Shown here: positions 1 through 7,029 of the stretch, in pieces
How positions within the stretch are numbered: position 1 is the stretch's first letter
Layout: the number at the start of each line of letters is the position of its first letter
Origin: Lentisphaeraceae bacterium
GTDB taxonomy: Bacteria; Verrucomicrobiota; Lentisphaeria; Lentisphaerales; Lentisphaeraceae
Assembly (NCBI GenBank): GCA_021232515.1
Contig: JAJPOQ010000037.1
Location: forward strand, 1 to 34,556
Length of the DNA: 34,556 nucleotides
Reading direction: 5' to 3'
Notes under the pieces: generated by a model
Database searches by the model: none
Seen by the model: the letters and a program-made list of their open reading frames with translations, nothing else
Told to the model about the DNA's origin: nothing
Program-made: the position numbers and the translations under genes

Positions 1-838
1 TCAAACTACTAAATTCGCTAGAAGTCACTTCTACCGTTCCTAAATCGACTCTGACTGGTAATTCTAGCTGACTGACTGCTGTCATAAGATCCAATCTATA
101 GTTTTTTTCTTCTAGCTTTCCGTAGTAGTTATCACTTTCCCAATTCTTACTATCTAACTTATTTAGTAGCTGCTGAACCATGGGTAAAGGATAAGCTATG
201 GAGATAATACCATTTGCCTGACCAACTTTTATGACCATGGTTACAACAACCATTGGTGCTTCCGAAGGAGCAGTTTGAACCATTTCAGGATCAGTTTCGG
301 TTCTCATAACTTTAAAGTTTATATCCACAACCTCTCGCCATACAGAAGCAAGCTGTTCTTCAAGTGCTGATAAAAATGGTTCAAGTATGGCATTTTCTAT
401 TTCAGTCATTCTCCGCACTTCCGTTTCAACACCGCCTTGACCACCAAGTAGCATATCTACTACCCCATAAGCAAGAGGAAGCTTTATTTCCATTATTGCA
501 GAGCCTGGTAATGGTTCCATCGTAAACATACGAATTAGTGTGACCGAGTCCATTGACTTGACAAATTCTTGATAAATAATCTGATCTGTTGACGCAATAT
601 TCACATCCAAGTTCGTTCTCATAAGAAGCGTTAAACTACCCTGAACTTTTCTTATCAACTGATCATGCATGGCATTAAAACCACGAAGTCTATCACCTGC
701 TATGAGCGTTGGTCTTCTAAAGTTGAAGCTTTCAATTCGTTTACGCTGTTGTTCCTCTGACTCATCGTCAGTAAGTTCCCCGCGCTCCATTGCACCGAGA
801 AGGTCATCGATTTCGTCCTGTGATAGAATATTAGCCAT
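1..838 (-). CDS. fliM: Flagellar motor switch protein FliM (3' part cut by the window edge)
   Basis: FliM is the C-ring switch subunit that binds phospho-CheY and couples it to rotor direction. Read from the ATG at 838, the frame stays open for 279 codons to the left edge with no stop. FliM is usually about 330 residues, so the C-terminal SpoA-like part that contacts FliN is mostly outside. The N-terminus carries the CheY-binding peptide (residues 3-14, ILSQDEIDDLLG), followed by the middle domain with FNFRRPTLIAGDRLRGF, a long PLPGSAIMEI stretch and the GGQGG turn typical of FliM. It is the last visible gene of motA-motB-fliL-fliM, starting 12 nt after fliL. The identification is firm; only the missing end is unknown. 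Confidence 0.95.
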   Translation of the reverse strand, partial: MANILSQDEIDDLLGAMERGELTDDESEEQQRKRIESFNFRRPTLIAGDRLRGFNAMHDQLIRKVQGSLTLLMRTNLDVNIASTDQIIYQEFVKSMDSVTLIRMFTMEPLPGSAIMEIKLPLAYGVVDMLLGGQGGVETEVRRMTEIENAILEPFLSALEEQLASVWREVVDINFKVMRTETDPEMVQTAPSEAPMVVVTMVIKVGQANGIISIAYPLPMVQQLLNKLDSKNWESDNYYGKLEEKNYRLDLMTAVSQLELPVRVDLGTVEVTSSEFSSL

Positions 839-850
839 GAGTAGTTTACC

Positions 851-1387
851 TTATTGTAAAATATATCTTGAGAAGAAAACTCTCATAACCTGTCCCTGAA
901 TTTCCGGTGCAAGTTCATTTTTCACGCTATTTAAAGTGAGCATTATGTCTTTCTCTAATTTTTTCTTAACCGAAGCACTACCTTCTAAATCTTCCATAAC
1001 CTTCGTTCTAAGTATATCTATTATATTTGCCTGAAAAACTTTTTTCAGGCTTTTAACACCATCGGCAGGATCCTCAAAAAGTGCTTTCATCTTTGGACCT
1101 TTAGTTAAATGTAAGGTCAACTCAACTAATACTATGTGTTGGCCACTAGAACGAGAAATATTCACGCTTATCTCATCAAGTGTCACTTCCTGATAATCCT
1201 CTGGTTCAACGTCACTAATCTTTTCTTGCTCAGCGCCATCAAATATTCGAAGTGTGTATATGACCGCAAACGGTGTTAATAAAATGACTGCGATACACAA
1301 AACCATCATAATCATAATATGTGAATTACCGCTTTTCTTGACGACTATCTCTTCGCCTTCACCATCTTTTTTCTCTTCATCTGCCAT
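851..1387 (-). CDS. fliL: Flagellar basal body-associated protein FliL
   Basis: FliL is a single-pass inner-membrane protein that surrounds or stabilises the MotAB stator. The 178-residue product has a short, acidic and lysine-rich cytoplasmic N-terminus, one transmembrane helix at about residues 25-47 (MIMMVLCIAVILLTPFAVIY), and a periplasmic domain resembling the FliL/stomatin-like fold. The end VMRVFFSRYILQ is the usual FliL C-terminus (VxxVyFtefvlQ). It lies 13 nt after motB and 12 nt before fliM, the usual FliL position beside the motor genes. Length is normal for the family. Confidence 0.92.
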   Translation of the reverse strand: MADEEKKDGEGEEIVVKKSGNSHIMIMMVLCIAVILLTPFAVIYTLRIFDGAEQEKISDVEPEDYQEVTLDEISVNISRSSGQHIVLVELTLHLTKGPKMKALFEDPADGVKSLKKVFQANIIDILRTKVMEDLEGSASVKKKLEKDIMLTLNSVKNELAPEIQGQVMRVFFSRYILQ

Positions 1388-1400
1388 AGTGACACCTCAC

Positions 1401-2105
1401 TTATTTAGTAGTTTTTCTATAAATAAAAAAGTAATTGGCTTGCCCGTGTTGACGTATTTGGCTTTGTACTTCCGTAAAATCAAAGTACCGCTCATTGGCA
1501 TACCCCACTGCACTTAATCGTTCATAACCCAAACCATTATTTTTCATAAATTTCATTATTGCGTTTGCTCTTTTGGTAGCAAGAATTTGATTATTTTCAA
1601 AGCTATCTGCATCATTTGAAAAAGTACGGATTGTTATACTATCTTTAACATTAAGAAAACCGATACTCATTTTTCTTAAATAGTCCGCCAAAGACGAACT
1701 ACCTCGAATGACAGCTGAACCTCGATCAAAAAGGTGAGGAATAAAGACACTTATATAGTGACCATTATCAACTTCTTTGACATCTTCAATATCAACAGTC
1801 CCTACTCCTCGATCTCCCTCAACACTCATTAAAGTAGGTTTCTCATTTTCACCTAACTCTTCACCTTCACCATCTTCACTAGCAAGCATACCCTGCTCTC
1901 CTGCATACTTTGCAAAGTTCATCAAGCCATAGCCACCAGTTATACCAAGTGCGTTTCGCACAGAACCTATACCTTTATAAAAACCGGCATCCTGACTGTC
2001 TGCCATAGCTACTAGAAGGATAAAGAAAGCCAACATCACAGTCATCAGTGAGGTAAATAACCCCATATATGCTGGTGCTCCACCTTCATCTTGTTTCTTA
2101 GCCAT
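1401..2105 (-). CDS. motB: Flagellar stator protein MotB, lacking the usual transmembrane aspartate
   Basis: MotB is the peptidoglycan-anchored stator subunit. The 234-residue product has a short cytoplasmic N-terminus, one transmembrane helix (about residues 14-35, ending LAFFILLVAMAD), an acidic linker (about 75-92) and a C-terminal OmpA-like domain (about 115-231; ATKRANAIMKFM and RLSAVGYANERYF match the RAxxVxxxL and rlsaxGygE motifs). Aligned on the AFF of the helix, the ion-binding Asp (Asp32 in E. coli, in the Y-A-D motif) is replaced by Ser19, within FTSLMTVMLAFF. The codon is TCA on the minus strand. The OmpA GHTD-like motif is also changed (RTFSND). The start directly abuts the motA stop, so the two are translationally paired. 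MotB identity is clear from fold and neighbour; whether it conducts ions is open. Confidence 0.9.
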   Translation of the reverse strand: MAKKQDEGGAPAYMGLFTSLMTVMLAFFILLVAMADSQDAGFYKGIGSVRNALGITGGYGLMNFAKYAGEQGMLASEDGEGEELGENEKPTLMSVEGDRGVGTVDIEDVKEVDNGHYISVFIPHLFDRGSAVIRGSSSLADYLRKMSIGFLNVKDSITIRTFSNDADSFENNQILATKRANAIMKFMKNNGLGYERLSAVGYANERYFDFTEVQSQIRQHGQANYFFIYRKTTK

Positions 2106-2885
2106 TTATCCTGCATCCTCTTCTGAAACTTCTGCCCTTTCTGCAGGTGTCATGTAAACCAACATTTTATCTCCTACAATTCGTGGGCTGTCACCAGCAT
2201 GAATTGAAAGAACTCCCTCTAAAAGCATCTTTTTAACAAGAGATTCTTCCGCACTTCTTTCTAACAGTTTTCCAGCCATGGGGATAAAAAATAAATTGGC
2301 AAAAAAAGCACCATAAAGTGTCGTAATCAAAGCAACTGCCATACCCAAACCTAGGGCATTTGGGTCACTTAAGTCCTGTAGCATTTGAATCAGACCAATA
2401 AGAGTACCAACCATACCGAAAGCCGGTGCATAGCCACCCATATTCTTATACAAAGAGTTACCAACCAAATGACGATCTTCCATGTTTGAGATATCTTTAG
2501 ATAAAATTGCTGAGATAACTTCTGGTGGGTTACCGTCGACCATCATCTGCAAACCTCTTTTTAAAAAGTCATTTTCAAGATTAGCAATTTTTTCTTCGAG
2601 AGCAAGTATTCCATCACGACGAGCTACTGCGGCCATTTCTGTTATCGACTTATAGAGTGGTACAAAATCTGGAGTCGCCCCAAAAAAGATCTTCATCGTT
2701 ACTGGGACTATAGATTTAACTGTTCTCATTGGGTAGGTAATCATAAGAGCTGCAAACATACCGCCAACAACAATCATAAATGAAGGTATGTCAATGAAAG
2801 CTCCGATACCCGCTGCACTTACAAAAATTGGTCCGACAATCAATAATAGCCCAAGGACTATCCCAGCTACTGTTGCTATATCCAT
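2106..2885 (-). CDS. motA: Flagellar stator protein MotA
   Basis: MotA forms the ion channel with MotB and pushes on FliG in the rotor. The 259-residue product has four hydrophobic segments (about 3-27, 34-52, 154-175, 180-205) and a large cytoplasmic loop. Function-linked residues are present: Arg90 and Glu97 in the loop (ARRDGILALEE), Pro154 in the third helix (APAFGMVGTLIG) and Pro202 in the fourth (FFIPMAGKL). These correspond to Arg90, Glu98, Pro173 and Pro222 of E. coli MotA. The end has EGVLSIHAGDSPRIVGDKM, as in other MotA proteins. A good ribosome binding site (GGAGAGG) precedes the ATG. It is the first gene of the motA-motB-fliL-fliM unit. MotA looks intact, which makes the changed MotB more striking. 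Confidence 0.95.
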   Translation of the reverse strand: MDIATVAGIVLGLLLIVGPIFVSAAGIGAFIDIPSFMIVVGGMFAALMITYPMRTVKSIVPVTMKIFFGATPDFVPLYKSITEMAAVARRDGILALEEKIANLENDFLKRGLQMMVDGNPPEVISAILSKDISNMEDRHLVGNSLYKNMGGYAPAFGMVGTLIGLIQMLQDLSDPNALGLGMAVALITTLYGAFFANLFFIPMAGKLLERSAEESLVKKMLLEGVLSIHAGDSPRIVGDKMLVYMTPAERAEVSEEDAG

Positions 2886-2930
2886 TTTCCTCTCCGATGG
2901 AGTTTATAAATTTTCTTTTAAGTCATTCAT

Positions 2931-2946
2931 CGCATTCTCTATGCCT
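2931..2946 (-). promoter_or_regulatory. Possible sigma-54 promoter upstream of motA
   Basis: On the minus strand the sequence AGGCATAGAGAATGCG keeps the invariant GG and GC pairs of a -24/-12 promoter at the right spacing (GG-N10-GC), with GGCAT and TGC matching the consensus TGGCACG-N4-TTGCW. The TT of the -12 element is reduced to AT. It lies about 45 nt upstream of the motA start. Support comes mainly from the much better copy before flgD. Confidence 0.4.
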
Positions 2947-2983
2947 GCTAAATAGATAGTGTTAAATTTCTTGAGGTTTTTAC

Positions 2984-3018
2984 AAAAAAAAGGCGAGCCA
3001 TAAATGGCTCGCCTTTTC
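2984..3018 (-). terminator. Intrinsic terminator after flgE
   Basis: A perfect stem (AGGCGAGCCA / TGGCTCGCCT) with the loop TAAA sits 15 nt beyond the flgE stop. On the minus strand it is followed by a run of eight T. It separates the flgD-flgE unit from motA-motB-fliL-fliM. The flanking A and T tracts would let it work in either direction, but only the minus strand carries genes here. Confidence 0.92.
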
Positions 3019-3032
3019 TTAACTATTAATTA

Positions 3033-3869
3033 TTAACGCTTAACATTGATCGCAGTATTTAACATTTCATCTGCTGTTGTAATTGTCTTTGCATTTGCTT
3101 GGAAGTTTCTTTGTGAAACAATCATCTTTGTAAACTCATTTGTTAAGTCAACATTTGATTGTTCTAATGCACTTTGACGTAAAAAACCAGTACCTGCAGT
3201 ACCTGGTTCTGTATACGTTGCAGAAATAGGGGATGCTTCTGTTGTTGTCGTATACATTTGTGCTGCTTCTTTCTTTAGTGCATCTGGATTAACAAAATTT
3301 CGAAGTCCTACAAATGGGTTTTGAATAACAACTGGCGCTCCAGCTACATCTGTAGCCGTAATCGTGCCATCAACATCTATTTCCACTGACGCTGGTGCAG
3401 ATTCAAATACAACTCTACCACCATCTCCAGAAACAAGAGCGCCACCTAAAGTCGTTGTTCCTTGTAACTGAGCTCCATTTGGTCTCATCATCACAAATTC
3501 ACCAGCCGTCCCATCTGGGTTTGGAACAAGTGAAAAATCGCCGGCACGACTTACATAGTCTTGTTGACCTACTGTTACTGAAAGGAATCCATCACCTTGG
3601 ATTGCTAAGTGAAATGGATTCGTATCATCTAAAAGTTGGCCTGTAGAGAAATCTGAAACTGTCCCCATAACAGCAACACCTGCTCCTGGTTGAAGTCTTG
3701 CACCATTCGGAGCCTTACCACTTACCAAAGCCAAGGTTTCAGCAAATACTGCATCACCAGATTTATAACCTGTAGTACTCGAGTTAGCTATATTATTACC
3801 AATGTGGAGGAATCGGGTTGCTTGTGCATTCATTCCGCCTACTGCTGCTGACATTGCGTTCGTAATCAT
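3033..3869 (-). CDS. flgE: Flagellar hook protein FlgE (short form)
   Basis: This is a flagellar rod/hook-family protein, exported by the flagellar type III system and assembled outside the cell. The N-terminal D0 region has the family signature (residues 22-37, HIGNNIANSSTTGYKS), the middle has QGDGFL, and the C-terminal helix has ALEQSNVDLTNEFTKMI and FQANAKTITTADEMLN. At 278 residues it is short for FlgE (often 400 or more) and near the size of FlgF or FlgG, so the variable outer hook domains are mostly absent. I call it FlgE because it follows flgD, the hook cap gene, in the same unit. FlgF or FlgG is the alternative. It starts 30 nt after flgD and ends at a strong terminator. Confidence 0.8.
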   Translation of the reverse strand: MITNAMSAAVGGMNAQATRFLHIGNNIANSSTTGYKSGDAVFAETLALVSGKAPNGARLQPGAGVAVMGTVSDFSTGQLLDDTNPFHLAIQGDGFLSVTVGQQDYVSRAGDFSLVPNPDGTAGEFVMMRPNGAQLQGTTTLGGALVSGDGGRVVFESAPASVEIDVDGTITATDVAGAPVVIQNPFVGLRNFVNPDALKKEAAQMYTTTTEASPISATYTEPGTAGTGFLRQSALEQSNVDLTNEFTKMIVSQRNFQANAKTITTADEMLNTAINVKR

Positions 3870-3899
3870 AGTATTTCTCCTTAAATAACTTTTTTGATT

Positions 3900-4349
3900 T
3901 TATACATTTGGTTGAGCTGTTGGCTGGGTTGCTTGTTGGGCAATTTCTTTAATTTGATCTGAAGAGATTTCTTTGCCGTCAATTTTAAAGTAAGTTCCAT
4001 CTGACTTAATAATGACTCTATCAATATTGCCTGTAACACTCTGACCTGTTTCGCCATCCTGATAAACAACGTTTTTACCAATAAGAGATGCAGTTGTACT
4101 TACTTTATTTAGATCCATAAGATCTGTGAAGTTTTCATTTAGATTCTGCATCTGTTCAAGTGAACTAAATTGAGCTAGCTGCGCTGCAAAGTCTTCATTT
4201 GACATAGGCTCAAGTGGATCTTGATTCTGCATCTGAGTAATTAGCAACTTAAGAAAACCATCCTTACCGATGAACTGATCACCAAAAACATTATCTGTTG
4301 AGCTAACCTGTTGTGTAGCTTCAGCTCCTGCTACTGCTGCGATATTCAT
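3900..4349 (-). CDS. flgD: Hook assembly protein FlgD (hook cap), short form
   Basis: FlgD caps the growing hook and promotes FlgE polymerisation. The 149-residue product has the conserved N-terminal core (residues 26-70): FIGKDGFLKLLITQMQNQDPLEPM, given here across its length, then SNEDFAAQLAQFSSLEQMQNLN. After that come ASLIGKNVVY and a short beta-rich tail. It lacks the large C-terminal FlgD Ig/tudor-like domains found in enterobacterial FlgD (about 230 residues), resembling the short FlgD of Bacillus. A very good ribosome binding site (AGGAGGAGC) precedes the ATG, and a sigma-54 promoter lies about 50 nt upstream. It heads the flgD-flgE unit. Confidence 0.93.
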   Translation of the reverse strand: MNIAAVAGAEATQQVSSTDNVFGDQFIGKDGFLKLLITQMQNQDPLEPMSNEDFAAQLAQFSSLEQMQNLNENFTDLMDLNKVSTTASLIGKNVVYQDGETGQSVTGNIDRVIIKSDGTYFKIDGKEISSDQIKEIAQQATQPTAQPNV

Positions 4350-4393
4350 TGCTCCTCCTAAACTTTATCTAATTTTTATTTGTTAATGGTTAA

Positions 4394-4409
4394 AGCAACC
4401 ACCATGCCA
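4394..4409 (-). promoter_or_regulatory. Sigma-54 (-24/-12) promoter for flgD-flgE
   Basis: On the minus strand the sequence TGGCATGGTGGTTGCT fits the sigma-54 consensus TGGCACG-N4-TTGCW at every position except one C-to-T change, with exact GG-N10-GC spacing. It lies about 45 nt upstream of the flgD ATG, so transcription should start near 4382. Sigma-54 control of hook genes is known in many bacteria with flagellar RpoN regulons. An NtrC-type activator would be required; none is encoded in this window. Confidence 0.82.
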
Positions 4410-4460
4410 GCCGATAAATTGTGCTTGAGAGGAGCAAGGACGAGTATTTTTAAGGCAATA

Positions 4461-4494
4461 TTTTCCAGTTAACATGGAAAAAACTTCCATTAAC
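4461..4494. promoter_or_regulatory. Overlapping inverted repeats between flgD and the sensor kinase
   Basis: Two inverted repeats share a half-site: TTTTCCA (4461-4467) pairs with TGGAAAA (4475-4481) across 7 nt, and TGGAA (4475-4479) also pairs with TTCCA (4485-4489). The second extends imperfectly to GTTAACATGGAA / TTCCATTAAC. They lie just upstream of the kinase -35 element and about 55 nt upstream of the flgD sigma-54 site. An operator is plausible, but no regulator can be assigned. Confidence 0.4.
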
Positions 4495-4514
4495 AATGAG
4501 AAACTTTGCAAAGA

Positions 4515-4543
4515 TTGCCAAGATCTATGATTTTATATATACT
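4515..4543 (+). promoter_or_regulatory. Sigma-70-type promoter for the hybrid sensor kinase
   Basis: TTGCCA and TATACT are separated by exactly 17 nt, about 50 nt before the kinase ATG. This is a good housekeeping-type match, in contrast to the sigma-54 site driving the divergent flgD. Confidence 0.65.
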
Positions 4544-4572
4544 CGGTAAACAAATCATTTAAGAGTGGGAAA

Positions 4573-4586
4573 CCTCTGACCAGAGG
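4573..4586 (+). promoter_or_regulatory. Hairpin covering the kinase ribosome binding site
   Basis: CCTCTGACCAGAGG is a perfect inverted repeat that can fold as a 5-bp stem with the tetraloop GACC. The 3' arm AGAGG is the Shine-Dalgarno sequence of the kinase gene (ATG at 4593, 6 nt spacing). The structure could lower or gate translation initiation. It is short, so the effect may be small. Confidence 0.4.
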
Positions 4587-4592
4587 AAATAT

Positions 4593-6584
4593 ATGACAAA
4601 AGACAACATAGACTTAGCTGGATCAAAAATACTCATCGTCGATGACCAGCCTCTTAGTATTAAGTTAATGGAGGCATTACTCAATCAGAAGGGCTTTGAC
4701 ACAACAAGTGCCAATAATGGCCTCGATGCCCTGAAGTACCTTGAAGACAATACTCCTGACCTTGTTATGTTAGATGTAATGATGCCAGGCATGAGTGGTT
4801 TTGAAGTCAGTATGAAAATGAGAGAAAACCCTCAAACTGCTGACATTCCTGTTATATTTGTTACCGCGCGTGATGATGCAGACACTATTTCAAAGTGCTT
4901 TGAAGCTGGCGGCAATGACTATGCGGCAAAACCTTTAAGAATCTATGAGCTACTCGCTCGTGTTAAACTTGCTCTTACTTCTAGTTTACATAAGAAAAGA
5001 GCTCGTGCTTCGGAAGAAGCTCTTGAAGAAAGTAAAACATTCCTTAAAAAGATAATCGACGAAAACCCTGCTCAGATTTTTGTAATGAATGCAGATAGTA
5101 AGTTTCTACTAACAAATAATAAATTCACCGATTATCTTGCCCTCACTTCGGAGCAAATAATTGGAAAATCCACAACTGATTTTGAAGGTGACCCTGTTCG
5201 CTCTTTAATCCTTAGGAACTTAATTAAAGATTCTCAAAAGGCACTAAGCGAACAACAGAGTAAACACTCATTTGAGATGCCTTTCACTGACTCGGACGGA
5301 ATTGATCATTGGCTACTTTGCACCAGACTTCCGTTTATCTTTCATCATGAAAAGTGCGTACTAGGTATAAACCTCGACTTTTCAAACTTAAAGCATGCTG
5401 AAATAGAGAAAAAGAAGCTTGAAGAGCAGCTTGTCCAATCTCAAAAAATGGAAGTCATTGGTACTCTTGCTGGAGGTATAGCCCATGACTTCAACAACAT
5501 GTTGGCTGTTATACTAGGTTATACAGACTTAGCAAAAAACACTTTACCAAAAGAAGCAAAACAGATAAATCACTTAAACGAAGTCACCAAAGCTGGGACA
5601 CGAGCTAAGGACTTAGTTAAACAAATTCTAAACTTTAGTAGACAAACTGAGATACAACATACAGACATAAGTATCACTGTTATTGCTAAAGAAGTGATCA
5701 AAATGATCAAGTCTACTCTTCCTTCAAATGTCGAGTTCACTTCAAACATTGACCCTGAGACTCCATTTGTCCGCGGTGACCAAACACAGATGCACCAAGT
5801 TATAATGAACCTGTGTGTAAATGCAAACCAAGCTATGCCTGATGGTGGTACACTCACTTTATCCATGACGCGATTCAATCGCGATGCTTGTACTTTTGCT
5901 ATTCCACCTGAACTAGATGGCGACTACGTACACATCTCAATCCAAGATACTGGGATGGGAATGGATGAGTCTGTACAAAAAAGAATTTTTGAGCCCTACT
6001 TTACGACTAAAGAGATCGGTAAAGGTACTGGCATGGGACTCGCCGTAGTCCACGGCATCATCAATCAGCATAGTGGAAACATCAGCGTAGAATCTACAAT
6101 TGGCAAAGGTACGACTTTCCATATACTTCTTCCTTCCTGTGAAAAAGCAATGGAGAAGACTGAAGCTGGGCAAAGCGTATCCTACTTCGGAAAAGAGAGA
6201 ATATTAATTGTCGATGATGAACCAATGGTCGGTGAGCTGGTTAAAGAAACTCTAAACCTACAAGGATATGAAACTACTTTATTTAAAGACAGTACAGAAG
6301 CTTTAGAGCACTTTACAGCTAAACCAAATGGCTTTGATTTGATCCTTTCAGATTATATGATGCCAAATATGACTGGTGATAAACTCGCAATAGAGATAAG
6401 AAAAGTAAATGCTGAAGTTCCAATCATATTAGCAACTGGCTATAGTAACAACATTACTAGAGAGGCGGCACTACAATTGGGGATTACAGATTTCCTAATG
6501 AAGCCTATTGTCGGTGATGAACTCTGTAAAGCAGTCAGACTTTGTCTAGAAGGACAAGTTGCTTCCGACCAGACTAAGCCTTAA
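4593..6584 (+). CDS. Hybrid sensor histidine kinase with two receiver domains (REC-PAS-HisKA-HATPase-REC)
   Basis: This 663-residue cytoplasmic signalling protein has no transmembrane segment. Domains in order: receiver 1 (about 10-128; acidic pair D17-D18, phospho-acceptor D61 in VMLDVMMPG, K113); PAS-like sensor (about 148-265); HisKA with phospho-acceptor H298 (GGIAHDFNN); HATPase with N box (N406, N410), D-G-x-G (D452-G456) and G box GKGTGMGLA (476-484); and receiver 2 (about 535-655; D587 in ILSDYMMPN, K637). The HDFNN H-box marks the orthodox-like PAS/HisKA hybrid class found in many environmental bacteria. All catalytic residues are present. It is divergent from flgD and overlaps the end of the YhcH-like gene tail to tail by 11 bp. 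Its input signal and partner regulator are unknown; a link to flagella rests only on position. Confidence 0.92.
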   Translation: MTKDNIDLAGSKILIVDDQPLSIKLMEALLNQKGFDTTSANNGLDALKYLEDNTPDLVMLDVMMPGMSGFEVSMKMRENPQTADIPVIFVTARDDADTISKCFEAGGNDYAAKPLRIYELLARVKLALTSSLHKKRARASEEALEESKTFLKKIIDENPAQIFVMNADSKFLLTNNKFTDYLALTSEQIIGKSTTDFEGDPVRSLILRNLIKDSQKALSEQQSKHSFEMPFTDSDGIDHWLLCTRLPFIFHHEKCVLGINLDFSNLKHAEIEKKKLEEQLVQSQKMEVIGTLAGGIAHDFNNMLAVILGYTDLAKNTLPKEAKQINHLNEVTKAGTRAKDLVKQILNFSRQTEIQHTDISITVIAKEVIKMIKSTLPSNVEFTSNIDPETPFVRGDQTQMHQVIMNLCVNANQAMPDGGTLTLSMTRFNRDACTFAIPPELDGDYVHISIQDTGMGMDESVQKRIFEPYFTTKEIGKGTGMGLAVVHGIINQHSGNISVESTIGKGTTFHILLPSCEKAMEKTEAGQSVSYFGKERILIVDDEPMVGELVKETLNLQGYETTLFKDSTEALEHFTAKPNGFDLILSDYMMPNMTGDKLAIEIRKVNAEVPIILATGYSNNITREAALQLGITDFLMKPIVGDELCKAVRLCLEGQVASDQTKP

Positions 6585-7020
6585 CTTTGAAAATAATCTT
6601 GTGAAGTTGCCCCTCACCTACTTCTGGTGCATGGGCATCTTCTGGAAAGAAAACTGCAAATAAACCATTCCTGACATTTAACAATGTATCTGGACGCTCT
6701 TTAAAGAACATTATGTCTCTATCAGCATCGTATGGAGTGTCTATTTCTTTGCATTCGTTTACTGGGCGCCAACCAATTTGATCAACACCTGAAAGACAAA
6801 TTTGTATATCGATATAGTTCTTGTGAGCTTCTAACTTACCGTCAGCTACAGCTTTACCTTCTGCCAACGCAGAAATAACAAAAATATCTCGGCCTTCGAT
6901 CTCATGCATTCCTTGTTCCAAAGTGGACAAGTCATTTTGCATCATGAAATCAAAGGCCTTATCTAGACCTGAATGAAAACCTCGGTATTTTTCTAAATTC
7001 TCAATCGAGTCAAAAATCAT
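6574..7020 (-). CDS. YhcH/YjgK/YiaL family protein (DUF386)
   Basis: The 148-residue product belongs to the YhcH/YjgK/YiaL (DUF386) family, small cupin-like proteins. E. coli members act on free sugars; YhcH (NanQ) is a sialic acid anomerase. Family features: LEQGMHEIEGRDIFVI (about 36-50), EAHKNYIDIQICLSGVDQIGW (64-84), FPEDAHAP in the cupin metal-site region, and a C-terminal KIIFKV. Length matches the family (about 150). It follows typA by 9 nt with an AGGA ribosome binding site in the gap, so the two are probably co-transcribed, although there is no obvious functional link. The substrate cannot be told from sequence. Confidence 0.85.
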   Translation of the reverse strand: MIFDSIENLEKYRGFHSGLDKAFDFMMQNDLSTLEQGMHEIEGRDIFVISALAEGKAVADGKLEAHKNYIDIQICLSGVDQIGWRPVNECKEIDTPYDADRDIMFFKERPDTLLNVRNGLFAVFFPEDAHAPEVGEGQLHKIIFKVKA

Positions 7021-7029
7021 TTTATATTC

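Noticed and set aside
669..899. Small open frames antisense to fliM, fliL, typA and other genes
   Set aside because: They lie wholly or mainly opposite well-supported genes, lack ribosome binding sites and encode low-complexity sequences.
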